Of a DNA stretch of 64,000 bases, positions 13,601 to 25,600 are shown one piece after another. Within the stretch, counting starts at the first letter, position 1, and each line of letters starts with the position of its first letter. The position numbers and the translations under genes were made by a program. Under the pieces are notes generated by a model. The model was not told the DNA's origin. It saw only the letters and a list, made by a program, of their open reading frames with translations, and did not search any database. This DNA is from Melanocharis versteri (taxonomy: Eukaryota > Chordata > Aves > Passeriformes > Melanocharitidae), in contig VZTG01009275.1 of NCBI GenBank assembly GCA_013397845.1, forward strand, positions 307,329-371,328. The letters are read 5' to 3'.

Positions 13601-16600
13601 TGGTTTAATGCCACACATAATTTCTATGTGGTACAGCATTAGATGCTCCAGTAGATGGGAGCAGGTAGTATTTTATAATACTAAGTAATCTGGCTCCATG
13701 GGGGCTGGGAGAGGGATGAGACTGAGACTTGTGGAAAGATAAAACATGAATGTTGTGAGACAGCAAAATGGAAATGTCTAACTGAAAATCTCATTTGTCC
13801 TCGCTGCTTAATGATCCTGGAGGCTGGAAAAAAGCCATCTTCCAGTAGGATGGTCCTGTGGTCACCCAGAAGGCCCTGCAGCAGTTCACCTGAATTTCTG
13901 CTGTAGTCCTGGTTCAGGAGGGCATGTGGTGTGGAGCAGCAGCATGGAAAGGCTTCTGCTGACTCTCCTGCTTCCAATAAAATGTTTATTTATCTTAAAC
14001 ATAAATCACGTAACAGAAATCGTAGATTTTTTTTTTTCAAGAAACAACGGTGGTTGTCATTTATCAAAACTGTGCTCCATCCCTGCTTTTTGCTCTCAGT
14101 TCATCAGCTGAAGGCTTTTTCTGCGTGGGCAGGAGTGGGAAGTGCTTGCACAGGAACACCTTGGGAAACAGTGTGTGCGCCTGTACCACCCCTGATGGAC
14201 TGGAGGTCTGCAGAATGCAGGTGTAAAATGAACAGAAACATGAGTCTGAATCAGAAAAACAAGCTGAACATTTGGGAGAAGCAAATATTAACCTTTGTAA
14301 TACCTGGAAGTGTTAAAAGTGTGTCTTCTTGTGTCCCCCTCAGACTGCAGGCAGTCGATGAAGGAAGAGGAGGGGACAGTGACTATCAACAGGAGAGGAG
14401 CTATCAAGCAAGCCAAAGTCCACTACATCAAAAATCATGAATTTATTGCCACCTTCTTTGGACAACCTACATTTTGCTCTGTCTGCAGAGACTTTGTATG
14501 GTAAGAAGGAAAATCTAAGCTTCCCCCACCTTCAAGGGCCAAATTACTGCAAAATTTGCTTCAGGTGTACTCAGACAAAACATGACCAATAAATTTGTGT
14601 TGGGAAATTGAAGTTATATACTCACTAAGAGCGTTCTTATACCTAAGAACTGCAGTTGTCTTTCACATTGAAAAACAGAGCTTGAGCATTTTTGCCACTG
14701 AAATAATAGGCAGAAATTCCATCAGCCTCAAGTGATATCTGGCCATGATCAACAGGAGCTCTGTCACAGGAGAACAAGATGGGTGGGTCTGAGAAAATAA
14801 TGCCCAGACTTTGAGCTGTGAAGTGGCTGATGGGAGACTAAAGACTCACAGAGAGCCAGAAGTTGGACCCCTTTCATAGTAAGGTTGGTTTTGTCCTAAG
14901 TCAGGTTGGGAGGATTTTGCATGTGATTGAAACCTTGTCATTTCTGGGTTTTCCTCCTAATTTGCTGGTCTATCAAAACACAGGACCTTATCTTCTAAAC
15001 CCTGCTTTCCTAAGACAGAGGATTCTGATTAGCAGAATTTAGATCAGCTTGTCAATTGGTTGGTTGACGTGATTAAAATAAAATAAAAACCAGCCACCTT
15101 TGATTCCAGAAATTGTATTGATTTCCTTTTTTATAATTTGTTTTTCAGGGGACTCAACAAGCAGGGATACAAATGTAGACGTAAGTTGGTTTTTTGCTTT
15201 GTTTTTTTTACATTTTTCTTATGCTGCTTTCCACATGAATCTGGAGATCTAATTGTTACTCTTGAGAAATTTTGTAGATGTGCATGGTACAATGAATCAC
15301 CACTGTGCGTAGTAGTAGATGTTAAATATCAATTTTGCACAATAACCAAAGGAATCTGATTATGATTCCTACCTGGGGTTTCAGTATCAAGATTTAGACT
15401 TGGCTATTCTTCTCAGAAGTGTGTAATGCTGTTGAGAAGTTGCACTCATTTATGACAGCAGGTTTTTGTGTAACTTCTTCTGAAATGAATTACAACTATT
15501 GGGGGGTTTTACAGCTGAATTGAAAATCACTTTTAACTTAGCACAGATCTGTGCATTATTCCAAGCAGGGAGGAGCTATCGAAGGGTAGAACTCAAAAGC
15601 TTAATATTGTCCTTCTGTTATCAAATGCTGGGGGTGTTGCTTAATGGAAGCTGATTTAGTTTAGAAATGAAGTTTATGGTAAAAGAAAAGGGGTGGGGGA
15701 ATCAGCTTAAAAAAGATTATTATCTTGATAAAAAATAAGCTTTTGGTGTATATAGTATGATGCAAAAGGAGATTTTCACATTCTGCTATTAAATGCAAAC
15801 ACCTCATCCCATGTATTTATTATCTGAAGGAATCCTTTTTTTTCTTGTGCATGTCTTGAAGAATGCAATGCTGCTATTCATAAGAAATGCATTGATAAAA
15901 TCATTGGGAGGTGTACTGGTACTGCAGCCAACAGCAGGGACACAATGGTAAGAGCTGGAACAATATATTTAGACTGTAATTATGTAATTAAACATTGCTG
16001 AACTAACAAAACCTTGTACAGAAGCTGCCAACTCCATTTGAGAGATGCTTGGCTGTACAAGGTTCTCTTTGCTTAAAGTTGTGTAAAGTTGTGTAACACA
16101 AAGCGGGCAAAGCTTTCAAGTAAGAAAAGCAGCTGGAAGCTCTGTGCAGGGTGGGTGGTGTGTGGTGGGCAGATCCATTTCCCTGCTGGCTGAGGTGAAA
16201 TTGTTGTGGCTGTGCTCAGTTCCAGAAGGAGCGGTTCAACATCGACATGCCCCACCGCTTCCGAGTCTACAACTACATGAGCCCCACCTTCTGTGACCAC
16301 TGTGGCAGCCTGCTCTGGGGGCTGGTCAAGCAAGGGCTCAAGTGTGAAGGTGAGGAGGAGGAGGGAGCTGGCAGCTCTCGGTGCCTTTCCAGTGTTCCCC
16401 CCGCACTGGAGTCTGCTGCTGCTGCGCACGGGGCCTTTCCGTGTGTGTTGCGTAGGGTGGGATTCATCTCGTCCTTATGGGGTGAAAACATTTTTGTACT
16501 AAAGAGAGACAGAGGCACTGGGCTCCTGGGACAGCTCAGCCAAGGTGAGCTGCTGGAGGAGTCAGGAAACACTGCAGAGGTGGAATGTCGAGCATTATCA

Positions 16601-19600
16601 AAATTACTACTTTGGGAATAGCTGAAATTTGGAGACTGACTCAATGTAACATCTCAAAGTGTGTTCAAAGCACTTACTGTAAATATTGTTTTTATAACTC
16701 TCCCACAAAAAGGCAAGATGATCCTTATTCTCTCAGATTTTGAGAATAAAGTAATGATGGTTGGAGGTTTTTTCCTTGTGAAACCTTTTTTTAGCCTTCA
16801 TTGTGCTAAAGGATAAAAACAGCAATTTTGGTAGCAATGACAGGTCCATGTCCAGTCTGCCCTTAAAAAAGGTTTCTGAACTGCACAGAACAGCCCTGTT
16901 TATTGTAATGTCAGTATTCTCCTGCTTGTATATGCTTGTATAATAATCCAGGGCTTTCTTTTAGAATGTGGGATGAATGTGCATCATAAATGCCAGAAGA
17001 AGGTGGCAAACTTATGTGGAATAAACCAGAAGTTGCTAGCTGAAGCTTTAAATCAAGTTAGTCAGGTAAGCTTTATTGCCATTTCTCAGGTAATTACTTG
17101 TTTTCAGAGCATTTCACTTCATCTTTTCTGCATCATTTTTATGAGGAACTGTGTTTGGAAAAGAGGAAACGCAAACAGCTTTGTCTTTTTTAATTTGACA
17201 CTTACAGAGACTAACAAAGGTATCAGTAGCCTGAAACTGAAATAGGGGAGGGGGTGTGCCACTTAAAGAGTTTTTTAAAAGGTGTGTAGTTTCCTGAAAT
17301 CCAATTTTGTTCTTCTGTAGTGCCAGGGCTATTCTGTCCCTTTCTGTTTAATATTTAAGCCCGTGGCATCATAATGCTGAAAATCTGTTTTTACATGCTT
17401 CAACTTTAAAATTCCACTTGAACGATAAAATTAAGTGAATAAGGAGAAGTATACCAGGTTTTCTCAATTTTTATTCATCTGAAATAAATACATATACACA
17501 CAGAAAACCCCTCTGGAATTAATCCTGGCCCCATAGCTTGCATTGTTCTTCTCCTGCTGCAGCATGACTCTTTTGTGGTCAGCTTCTGCAAATAAAGATT
17601 TAGACACAAGCTCTGAAATAAAACAGGAAAGTATATCACAAAAGGCAACAGTGCTTCCTCTGAGATGTGTATTCCTAAGCTTTCACAGGATATTTACTTT
17701 GAAAACAGTGAGAGCTGTTGTGGCAGCTCTTTCATGACACGGGAGCTCAATCTTTTCATTACTGAAATTTGATCTCAGGGATCTTCCATGTGTAAAAGTT
17801 GTTTCCCTGTGCTAAGGACAGGTGTCACATCCAGATATGACTTCAGCATGTCCAGTGTAACAGTGATTCCCATCTCCTCTTTCACGTGGGCAGACATCCA
17901 CGGGGACATTTTCCCACAGTTCCAATTCTTCCCACTGTGGATTCAAACCATTACACCTTTAATAATTTTGCAATGAACAATGCAACGTAGGAATTTCAGT
18001 GACTTATTTGCTTGCAGTGAAGGAAGTAAAGCTAATGGCTGATGTGAAGCTGTGAAGAAGGTGACTAAATAGTCTATGAATCAGACTTCTTGAGAAAAGA
18101 TATTTATGGGAGTTTTTAATTAAAAGTTTAGCTGCCATCATGTTACATTTAAAGCTCATACTCTGTTTCTAATTTCAAATGTTCCCCTTCTCCTCAGAAA
18201 TCTACACGAAGGCCTGATTCTGGATCTGTAGAAAGCGTTGGTATTTATCAAGATTTTGATAAGAAACATAAAGCTCCAGGAGGAGACACAACAGGTGAGG
18301 AAACAGACAATGTTTCAGTACAGCCACTTACCTACCAGACAATTTAAGAAGTTATTCATTCTTGCCTTGTGTTAGACAATTTTTGTAATAAGTGCTGTTA
18401 AAAATAGCAGCATGTATTTCTCTTTACCATCTCCTGGCCACATGAAAAGCTTACACAGGACTTGCCCCTTACGTTTAGCTTCACCAGTAATTCCAGCAGC
18501 AGATGCATTGAAACACTGTGTCAGTACCTGATTCTTGCCCAGGGCTCTGAGTCCTGCCGTGTTTCTGCACCCACTGAACTTTCCCCTCCCTGTTTGGGTC
18601 AGCAGATAACAGCGAGTACGATAAGCTCTGGGAGGTGAACACAACCAAGCCAGCACCGAGAACTCCAAGGAGAAAATTCAACATAGACAGCTTTGTCTTC
18701 CACAAAGTGCTGGGGAAAGGCAGCTTTGGAAAGGTACGTGACAAACTGAGAGTTGTGGTGTGTGCCTGGCTTGATCTCTGCAGTGTGATGGGCTGTTTCC
18801 TTTAACCAGAAAGGTCTCACAGCTTCTTGGGTCAGTAATCTAACAGAATTGTATGTAGACATCTTAGTCAAAGACACGAGAAATTCATCAGCTGCATCTT
18901 GTCTAAACCCAGAAGTGATTCATCATGCAGAGCAGTTTGTCAGTGTTTGGTATTGAGCAGAGGAATTGCTCTTTAATGCACACAGTACAAATGGGTATTT
19001 TAGTTCTGTTCCCTCCACACAGAAACAGCCTCCCAGTGCCCCAGGGCGGTGGCAGGGGATGTTTGGGAGAGCAGTGGGACCTCCACAGGCTCTGTCCAGC
19101 CACTGCTGGCTCTGAAACTGCAGCTCTAGTGACAGACCAGGCTTTACATGGCTGCTGTTTGTACACCCAAGACACGGCCAGAAAACCTGCTGTGCCTGTG
19201 GAACTGGGTCCTTGAGCCCCATCTCCTCATCTCAGTGTCCAGCAGCTTCACCTTCCCAAACCCCCCTCATCTTTCCCATTTAAATGTGTGTTTTTTGAAC
19301 TCAGTGCACCTGCTATGAACACCTTTGGCTTTCCCTCGCTGACACATCAGCACCAGTCTTTCCTACACGTGCTGTACTCTCACCTTTTATTTTTTGTAGG
19401 TTCTGCTTGCTGAGCTGAAAGGGAAGAATGAATTCTTTGCTATCAAAGCTCTGAAAAAGGACGTGGTGCTAATTGATGATGATGTGGAATGTACCATGGT
19501 GGAAAAGAGGGTCCTCGCTCTTGCCTGGGAAAATCCATTTCTCACACATCTTTACTGCACGTTTCAGACAAAGGTAAGAAAAATTTAAATGGTGACAGCA

Positions 19601-22600
19601 ACACAACAGATTGAGCCTTTTAATGGATGCTGGTACCAGCAGTCAAATGAAAGTAATTTAGTGATGCAAGAATTAAATGTCCTTTTCTTGTGTTCTGTGC
19701 AATAATTCATGGGCCTAGTGGAAAGTAAATATGAGTATGACCAAACATATCTTCATAAGGACAGAATAAAGTCAGAAAAACATCTATGCAGCCTGGAATA
19801 AGGAGGAGTTTTATTTAAGCCCTTGATCTGAGCTTTACCCTCAGTGGGGGGAAAAGGATGACTGTCACAGATTGAAATCAGTAAGTCTATTTAAGTGTGT
19901 ATTAAGTCTAGAAACCCCCAGAATAGAAGATCAGATATTTATATTTACAAGACTAGGCCACTCAACTCTGTAGGAGTCTCACAGGGGTGCATGAAACCAA
20001 AAATCCTTTGGGAGAAGAAGGAAGTGGCTGCTTGGTCCCCTGGAGGCACATTGCTACTTCCTTTATGGTTGGACAGCATCAGTAATTGTTCCATTCCCTG
20101 ATTTTTTGCTGAAGGATCATTTGTTCTTCGTTATGGAGTTCCTGAATGGGGGAGACCTGATGTTCCACATCCAAGACAAGGGGCGTTTCGACCTCTACAG
20201 AGCAACGTGAGTCCTCACTCCTTCCTGCCCCACCTCCATGAATGATTTTGGTCTCCGGGTTTATGGCTTCTAGTTCTGTGCCCCTCCTTACTTGCAGTCA
20301 AGTTGCAGTGGCTGGTGGTTGAAAAGGTGTTTCTAGGCACTGGCTGAATACAGTGAAGTTCACTTAATGATGTGTGGAGCTGGGCTTCCTTAATTTGCAT
20401 TGCAGTGTGATGTTTTACTCTATGGGATGTTTGTACCTAGAGGTGCAAAATAAACTGCAACATGAGCCAGCACTGAAAAGCAGAAGGTACAGCTTCAGTG
20501 TACTTTAGGACAGTATTCTGATGGGAAAAAAATTGGAAAACAGCATGGGGGGAAAAAATTCAACACTTATTTACCACTATTGCTAAATTGACATGATAGT
20601 ACAAAAAACCCTGTACATTCCACGAGATGCTAATTAAATGGGTTAGCACTTTGTTTAGCAAGTGCACTTGTGTCAGTTACCTATGACTTAAGTTTTCAGC
20701 TCCAGTGATCTTTAAAGGATGCAAAAATATTGTATTATTGTTACTTTAGCTATCACTTTTAGTTTGAGGTCAGTTTCTACCTCTCTCATCCAAACCCATG
20801 GGAGTTTTAATGTCATCACTGAAGGGGTTGCATGTAAACCTTAAAAATTAACAGTGCAGGGTACTGGACCTGTCTGTAAACCCCAGGAAAATTATTTCTG
20901 CACTAAAGAATGCAGACTGGATGGGATCAGAACAAGAAGTCTGGCATCAACAGCAGCCAGATGTATGGGTCAGCTCCCTTCCCACTCTCCCCAGCAAAAA
21001 TCTGGATAAAGGCCCTCCAGTTTACCTGCATCCCAGCCAGCATCTGGCATCCTCTGCTGGTACATTCTGTGCCTATTTGTTTTGGGTCAACATTCATCTG
21101 CTATACAGAAATGTAAATAGTTTGGTATTTTTCCAATTAAAAAAAATTAATACTTCTTTGAGGCAGAGGGAAGCATTCTTTTAGATTTTCTTTCATGCCC
21201 TCTAGATTATCACCTATTTTTTTTTTGAGGAGAGTGCCCCTGAAGTGATGCCACTTTTCAGTCTGGCTGTTGTGACCGGGCAGGTGCAGAGACAGGTGAG
21301 GCCCAATTCCAACCTCACCACTGGTGCCCAGCCCCTGCTGCAGCAATCCTGGAGGGCTGAGCTCCCTGTAGCCCCAAAGGCATGTGCCTATCACTAACCC
21401 ACACAAAGAGTGTTATTAAAGAGGAGGAAAGGGACGTGCTCCCTGAGGGAAGTGGGATGAAGCCTTACAGCAGTTGCTGTCCTTGTGTCCCCTCTGCTGT
21501 TTGGTGTTGGACACTGCCGATGCGTGGCGAAGGGATTAACTTGCAGGTTACAGCTTCTGGCAGCCTAAACACAGGCATGTTGGGATTTAAAGATGTGCAC
21601 AGTGCTTCTCACTCCAGGAAAAGATGCCCACAGCATTATTTTGGCTACCTGCATTGACTGTGTCATAACTGAGTGAAGATTAAAAGATTTGGTTGTGGTC
21701 TTTTCAGGTTTTACGGAGCTGAAATTTTATGTGGGCTCCAGTTTCTTCACAGCAAAGGCATTATTTATAGGTGAGTACCAGCTAGCTCCAGGATGGGACC
21801 TGGGAATTGTCTTAGCACTTCATGCATCTTTGAATTCCTGATTGATGTAACAAGTACAAGCTGTCTGTCAGAGATCTGATGTAGTTCCAAGGCCATTAAC
21901 GTGCCTGAGATGAATCTCTATTTGTGTGGGGTTTTTTTCCCTTGGCAGCTGGAACGATGGGATGGGATTTGTGTTACACAAAAGCAGCTTTGTTTCAGTT
22001 ATTTTCAAACACTGCCTTCAAATCATGAGTCTGTTTAGTTTGGAGGTGAGGGAGAGGCTCCTCGAGACCATCAGTTCCCACTGGCCTTGAGCAAACCACC
22101 GAGGTGAAAGTTCCCTGCTTTTGCCTTCTGGTCAAACCACAATATTGGTGCTTCTGCCTCACCAGGCTGAAGCATCAAGGGCCAGACCCTGATCCACTGC
22201 TGGTACTGGGAGCTTCAGTTGCCCAGGAGAAAAGACTGCCCTGTCCTTACGTGAAATTCTCTGCCCTATTTCAGTGCCTCTGGGTAAGCTGAGGGCTGTT
22301 CAGTTTCTCTTCAGCCTGCCTTCCTTGGTATGTGCATTTGCAGCCAGATGGACAAAAAATGCAGCATGGTCAAAGGGAGGGAATGTAGCTTTTGGAAACT
22401 GCTGGGAAAAAAAGCTCCTTCTTGGTTGAACAGTGTTGATCTGAGAAAAGACATGAATAGGACCCTTCACAGGCCACGCCACAACACATGAACTTGTGCT
22501 GTAACCAGGAACAAGTTACAGGTAGTGCTAAGAGTTGGGCAGGTTCCAAACAATCAGATTCCTGCCAAAGGCTCTCAGAATCCAGCACAATCCTTCTTTT

Positions 22601-25600
22601 GAGCCCTGGAGCTGGTGCAGCACTGCTGTGTCAGCTGCTGGGGCATTAACTCACGCCGCCTTCCAGCAGCAACAGAAGCTCTGGCTGTGCTTTTGGATCT
22701 GAAAGCAAATGTGGAGGATTATAAGGTCACGTTCTATATATGCACCTCAGCCTCTTATTTTCTGTGCCAAGAGAGAATTCCGCCCTTGTCCCTCCCGCCT
22801 TCAAAGCAGAGGAGTACCATTTTGGATGGATTGTGTTGATGGATGATTATTTTCTTGAAAGGCTCGGTGTGTGCAGCTGGGGAGGTGTTTATCAGTGAAG
22901 AAACTGTGTGCATCTGATTACAAAACTGACTTAAGGCACATTTCTAAAAAACCTTTTGCAGAGACCTAAAACTGGACAACGTGATGCTTGATAAAGAAGG
23001 CCACATCAAAATAGCTGATTTTGGAATGTGCAAAGAAAACGTTGTTGGTGACAACAAGGCGAGCACTTTCTGTGGGACCCCCGACTACATCGCTCCCGAG
23101 GTCAGTATGGCACCCACACACACTGCTGCCATGGATTTAGTGCCCTGATGGCACAACAGCTGCTGTGACTCACCACCTCTTTGTACACTAATAGTTCAGA
23201 GAAGTCCAAGTCTAATTAGAGGTAAAAATAAGAGGAAAAAATTGTATCTGTGTTTTTTATAGAAGGTACTTGAGATTTTTAAATATTCTGCAGCTTGAGG
23301 TTTAAAAAAAGTGGCTTTGGAAAGTTAAAATGCTCAAGTTTTTTAAGAGCTGGGGGTTAGATGTAGCCAGCACGCCTATGAGGCTCCTGCAGAATGAATC
23401 CATGTATGTGCACTGCAGATGGGGAAGAGACTTGTGCCTATGGAAACAACCAGAATTTAAAACAAAAGGAGCTTCTAAGGGGAAGCTCAGAGTGAAGTTC
23501 CCTGTGTTAGTTATTTTTTAAAAAAATCTCATTTGCAGAGTAGCTCAGCTAAGGTATTTAGCTTTTAAAGCTATAAATGATGTCAAAGACCTCTGTAAGA
23601 ATCTGCTTTGCATCACTACTTGCTTCTCCCTTCATCTAGTAAAGAAACTAGAGAGGATGTTTTCTAAGTCTATGGTTATTTAAAGTTAAGGGAAAAAAAT
23701 TCTGGATGAGAGCAAAGACCTGTCCATGGAGCTGGCCACATTCCCACAAACAGCAGCCTAGGGTAAAACCACAGCTGTGCACCAGTGTCCACAATTTCCC
23801 AGAGAGATGGATTTTTATTTTTCCCCTAAATGCGCTAAAGATTCTCTCTTGAAATACCTCTCCTGGTTTTTGGGATGCATTGCTGCTTCTTACCTGTCAC
23901 CTGCGTTCCCTCCCGTGCGGCCCAAGATCCTGCAGGGTTTGCGGTACACCTTCTCCGTGGACTGGTGGTCGTTTGGGGTGCTGCTGTATGAGATGCTGAT
24001 CGGCCAGTCCCCCTTCCACGGGGATGATGAAGATGAACTGTTTGAGTCAATCCGAGTGGACACCCCTCACTACCCCCGCTGGATCACCAAGGAATCAAAG
24101 GATATTTTAGAAAAGGTAGGACTGATGATCAGCGCGTGGCTCCTGCTACTGTCTCTGTCCAGGGAGGGACAAATCTCCTACTAAAGGAGCTGTTTATCAG
24201 CAAATTGCTCTTACAAAGGGAAATCCAGGTCAGCTGAATTCCTAATGCTCTGTTTGCTGTCGGCACCCTGAGTTGTTTTAGCACCCTACCTGTGATTCTC
24301 CCACTGCTGGGTACCTTCATGGCAGCTCTAATGCTTTGCTGGGTGTCTTGCAGCTCTTCGAAAGGGATCCAGCAAAACGACTTGGGGTCACTGGGAATAT
24401 CAGAGACCATCCTTTCTTCAAAACCATCAACTGGACAGCGCTAGAGAAGAGGGAGGTGGACCCTCCCTTCAGGCCAAAAGTGGTACGTGGGTTGTTCTTT
24501 GCTCTTAGTAAACAGCAGCCCTGGGGTAAGGGGTGAATTCTGTACCTGCCTGAAGCATCCTCCTGTTGTGTTCTCCTCACATTTTACAAATGAGGAGGTT
24601 GTGTAGCTGTGAGCCCATTGTTCATGGATGGTTCACTTCTGCACAGGTGCACTGTACTCCTCTGAGTGCCCTGAGACCTTCCTGTTAGGACTGTCTTCCT
24701 ACTGCTCTCAAGGAGCTTCTTTACGAATAAAATGTTCAGGAAAACCAACAGATGGCTTTGACCCCCATTCCCCTCTGCGTTAGAAATGTTCACAGTTCCT
24801 TGCAGTTTGCTTTTCTGAAATGCCACGTGGGAGGAGCAGCAGTAGCTCCAGGCTGCTCAGCTGGTACCTGACTGCAGCCCCTCTGTGCAAGCATTAAATC
24901 TCTGCTGCTTCAGACTCACCCGAGTGTCTCCAAGGGGGCAAGAAGCAGCATTCTCTACGCTACTGAACTTGGAATTAATGCACATGCCTGATGTTACCTG
25001 AAAAAACACCTAAAGAACAGACTGTAACTCAGGCTGTAGCACAGTGGGGTGCTGCTGCTCCAGCGCACCTGGTTAAAAATCCAAACCAGTGCTTCTCCAG
25101 CCTGTTACAGGAACAGGTGAAATTATGTGGAGGCAGCAGTCTCTTTAAAATGTGCTCGATGGAGGAGAGCTGTCCCCTTCAAACACAGGTTTTGTGTTGC
25201 TTGATCCCAGAGAAGTGGGAAATCTGGAAACATAAGGATCCTACAAACAGTAACCTTTGCTGGTTCAGAGGGTAAAACAGTTTTCAGTTACATGAATATT
25301 TATGAAACACGAAACAGCTGCTATAGGGCATTGCTTTTTTTCTCTGAACAAGTCTTTTCTGTAAAATGCTCTCAGGAATTTAAACATGTTTTGGTTAAGG
25401 GCAAGAAATGCTGGGCTTATATGTAAGTGTAAATGCTGCATTGCTTTTGTCATCAGAAAATCTTTGGGTAATAACCCAATGTTATCACAAATCCAGGTGG
25501 TTCTTCTCCAGAGCACCCTGGGTTTGGTTTTTCTGTTGGTTTCCAACTAACAGTAAGAAATTACCCAGTTACCATTCTACACGCTGGTTAAAATAGGTTA

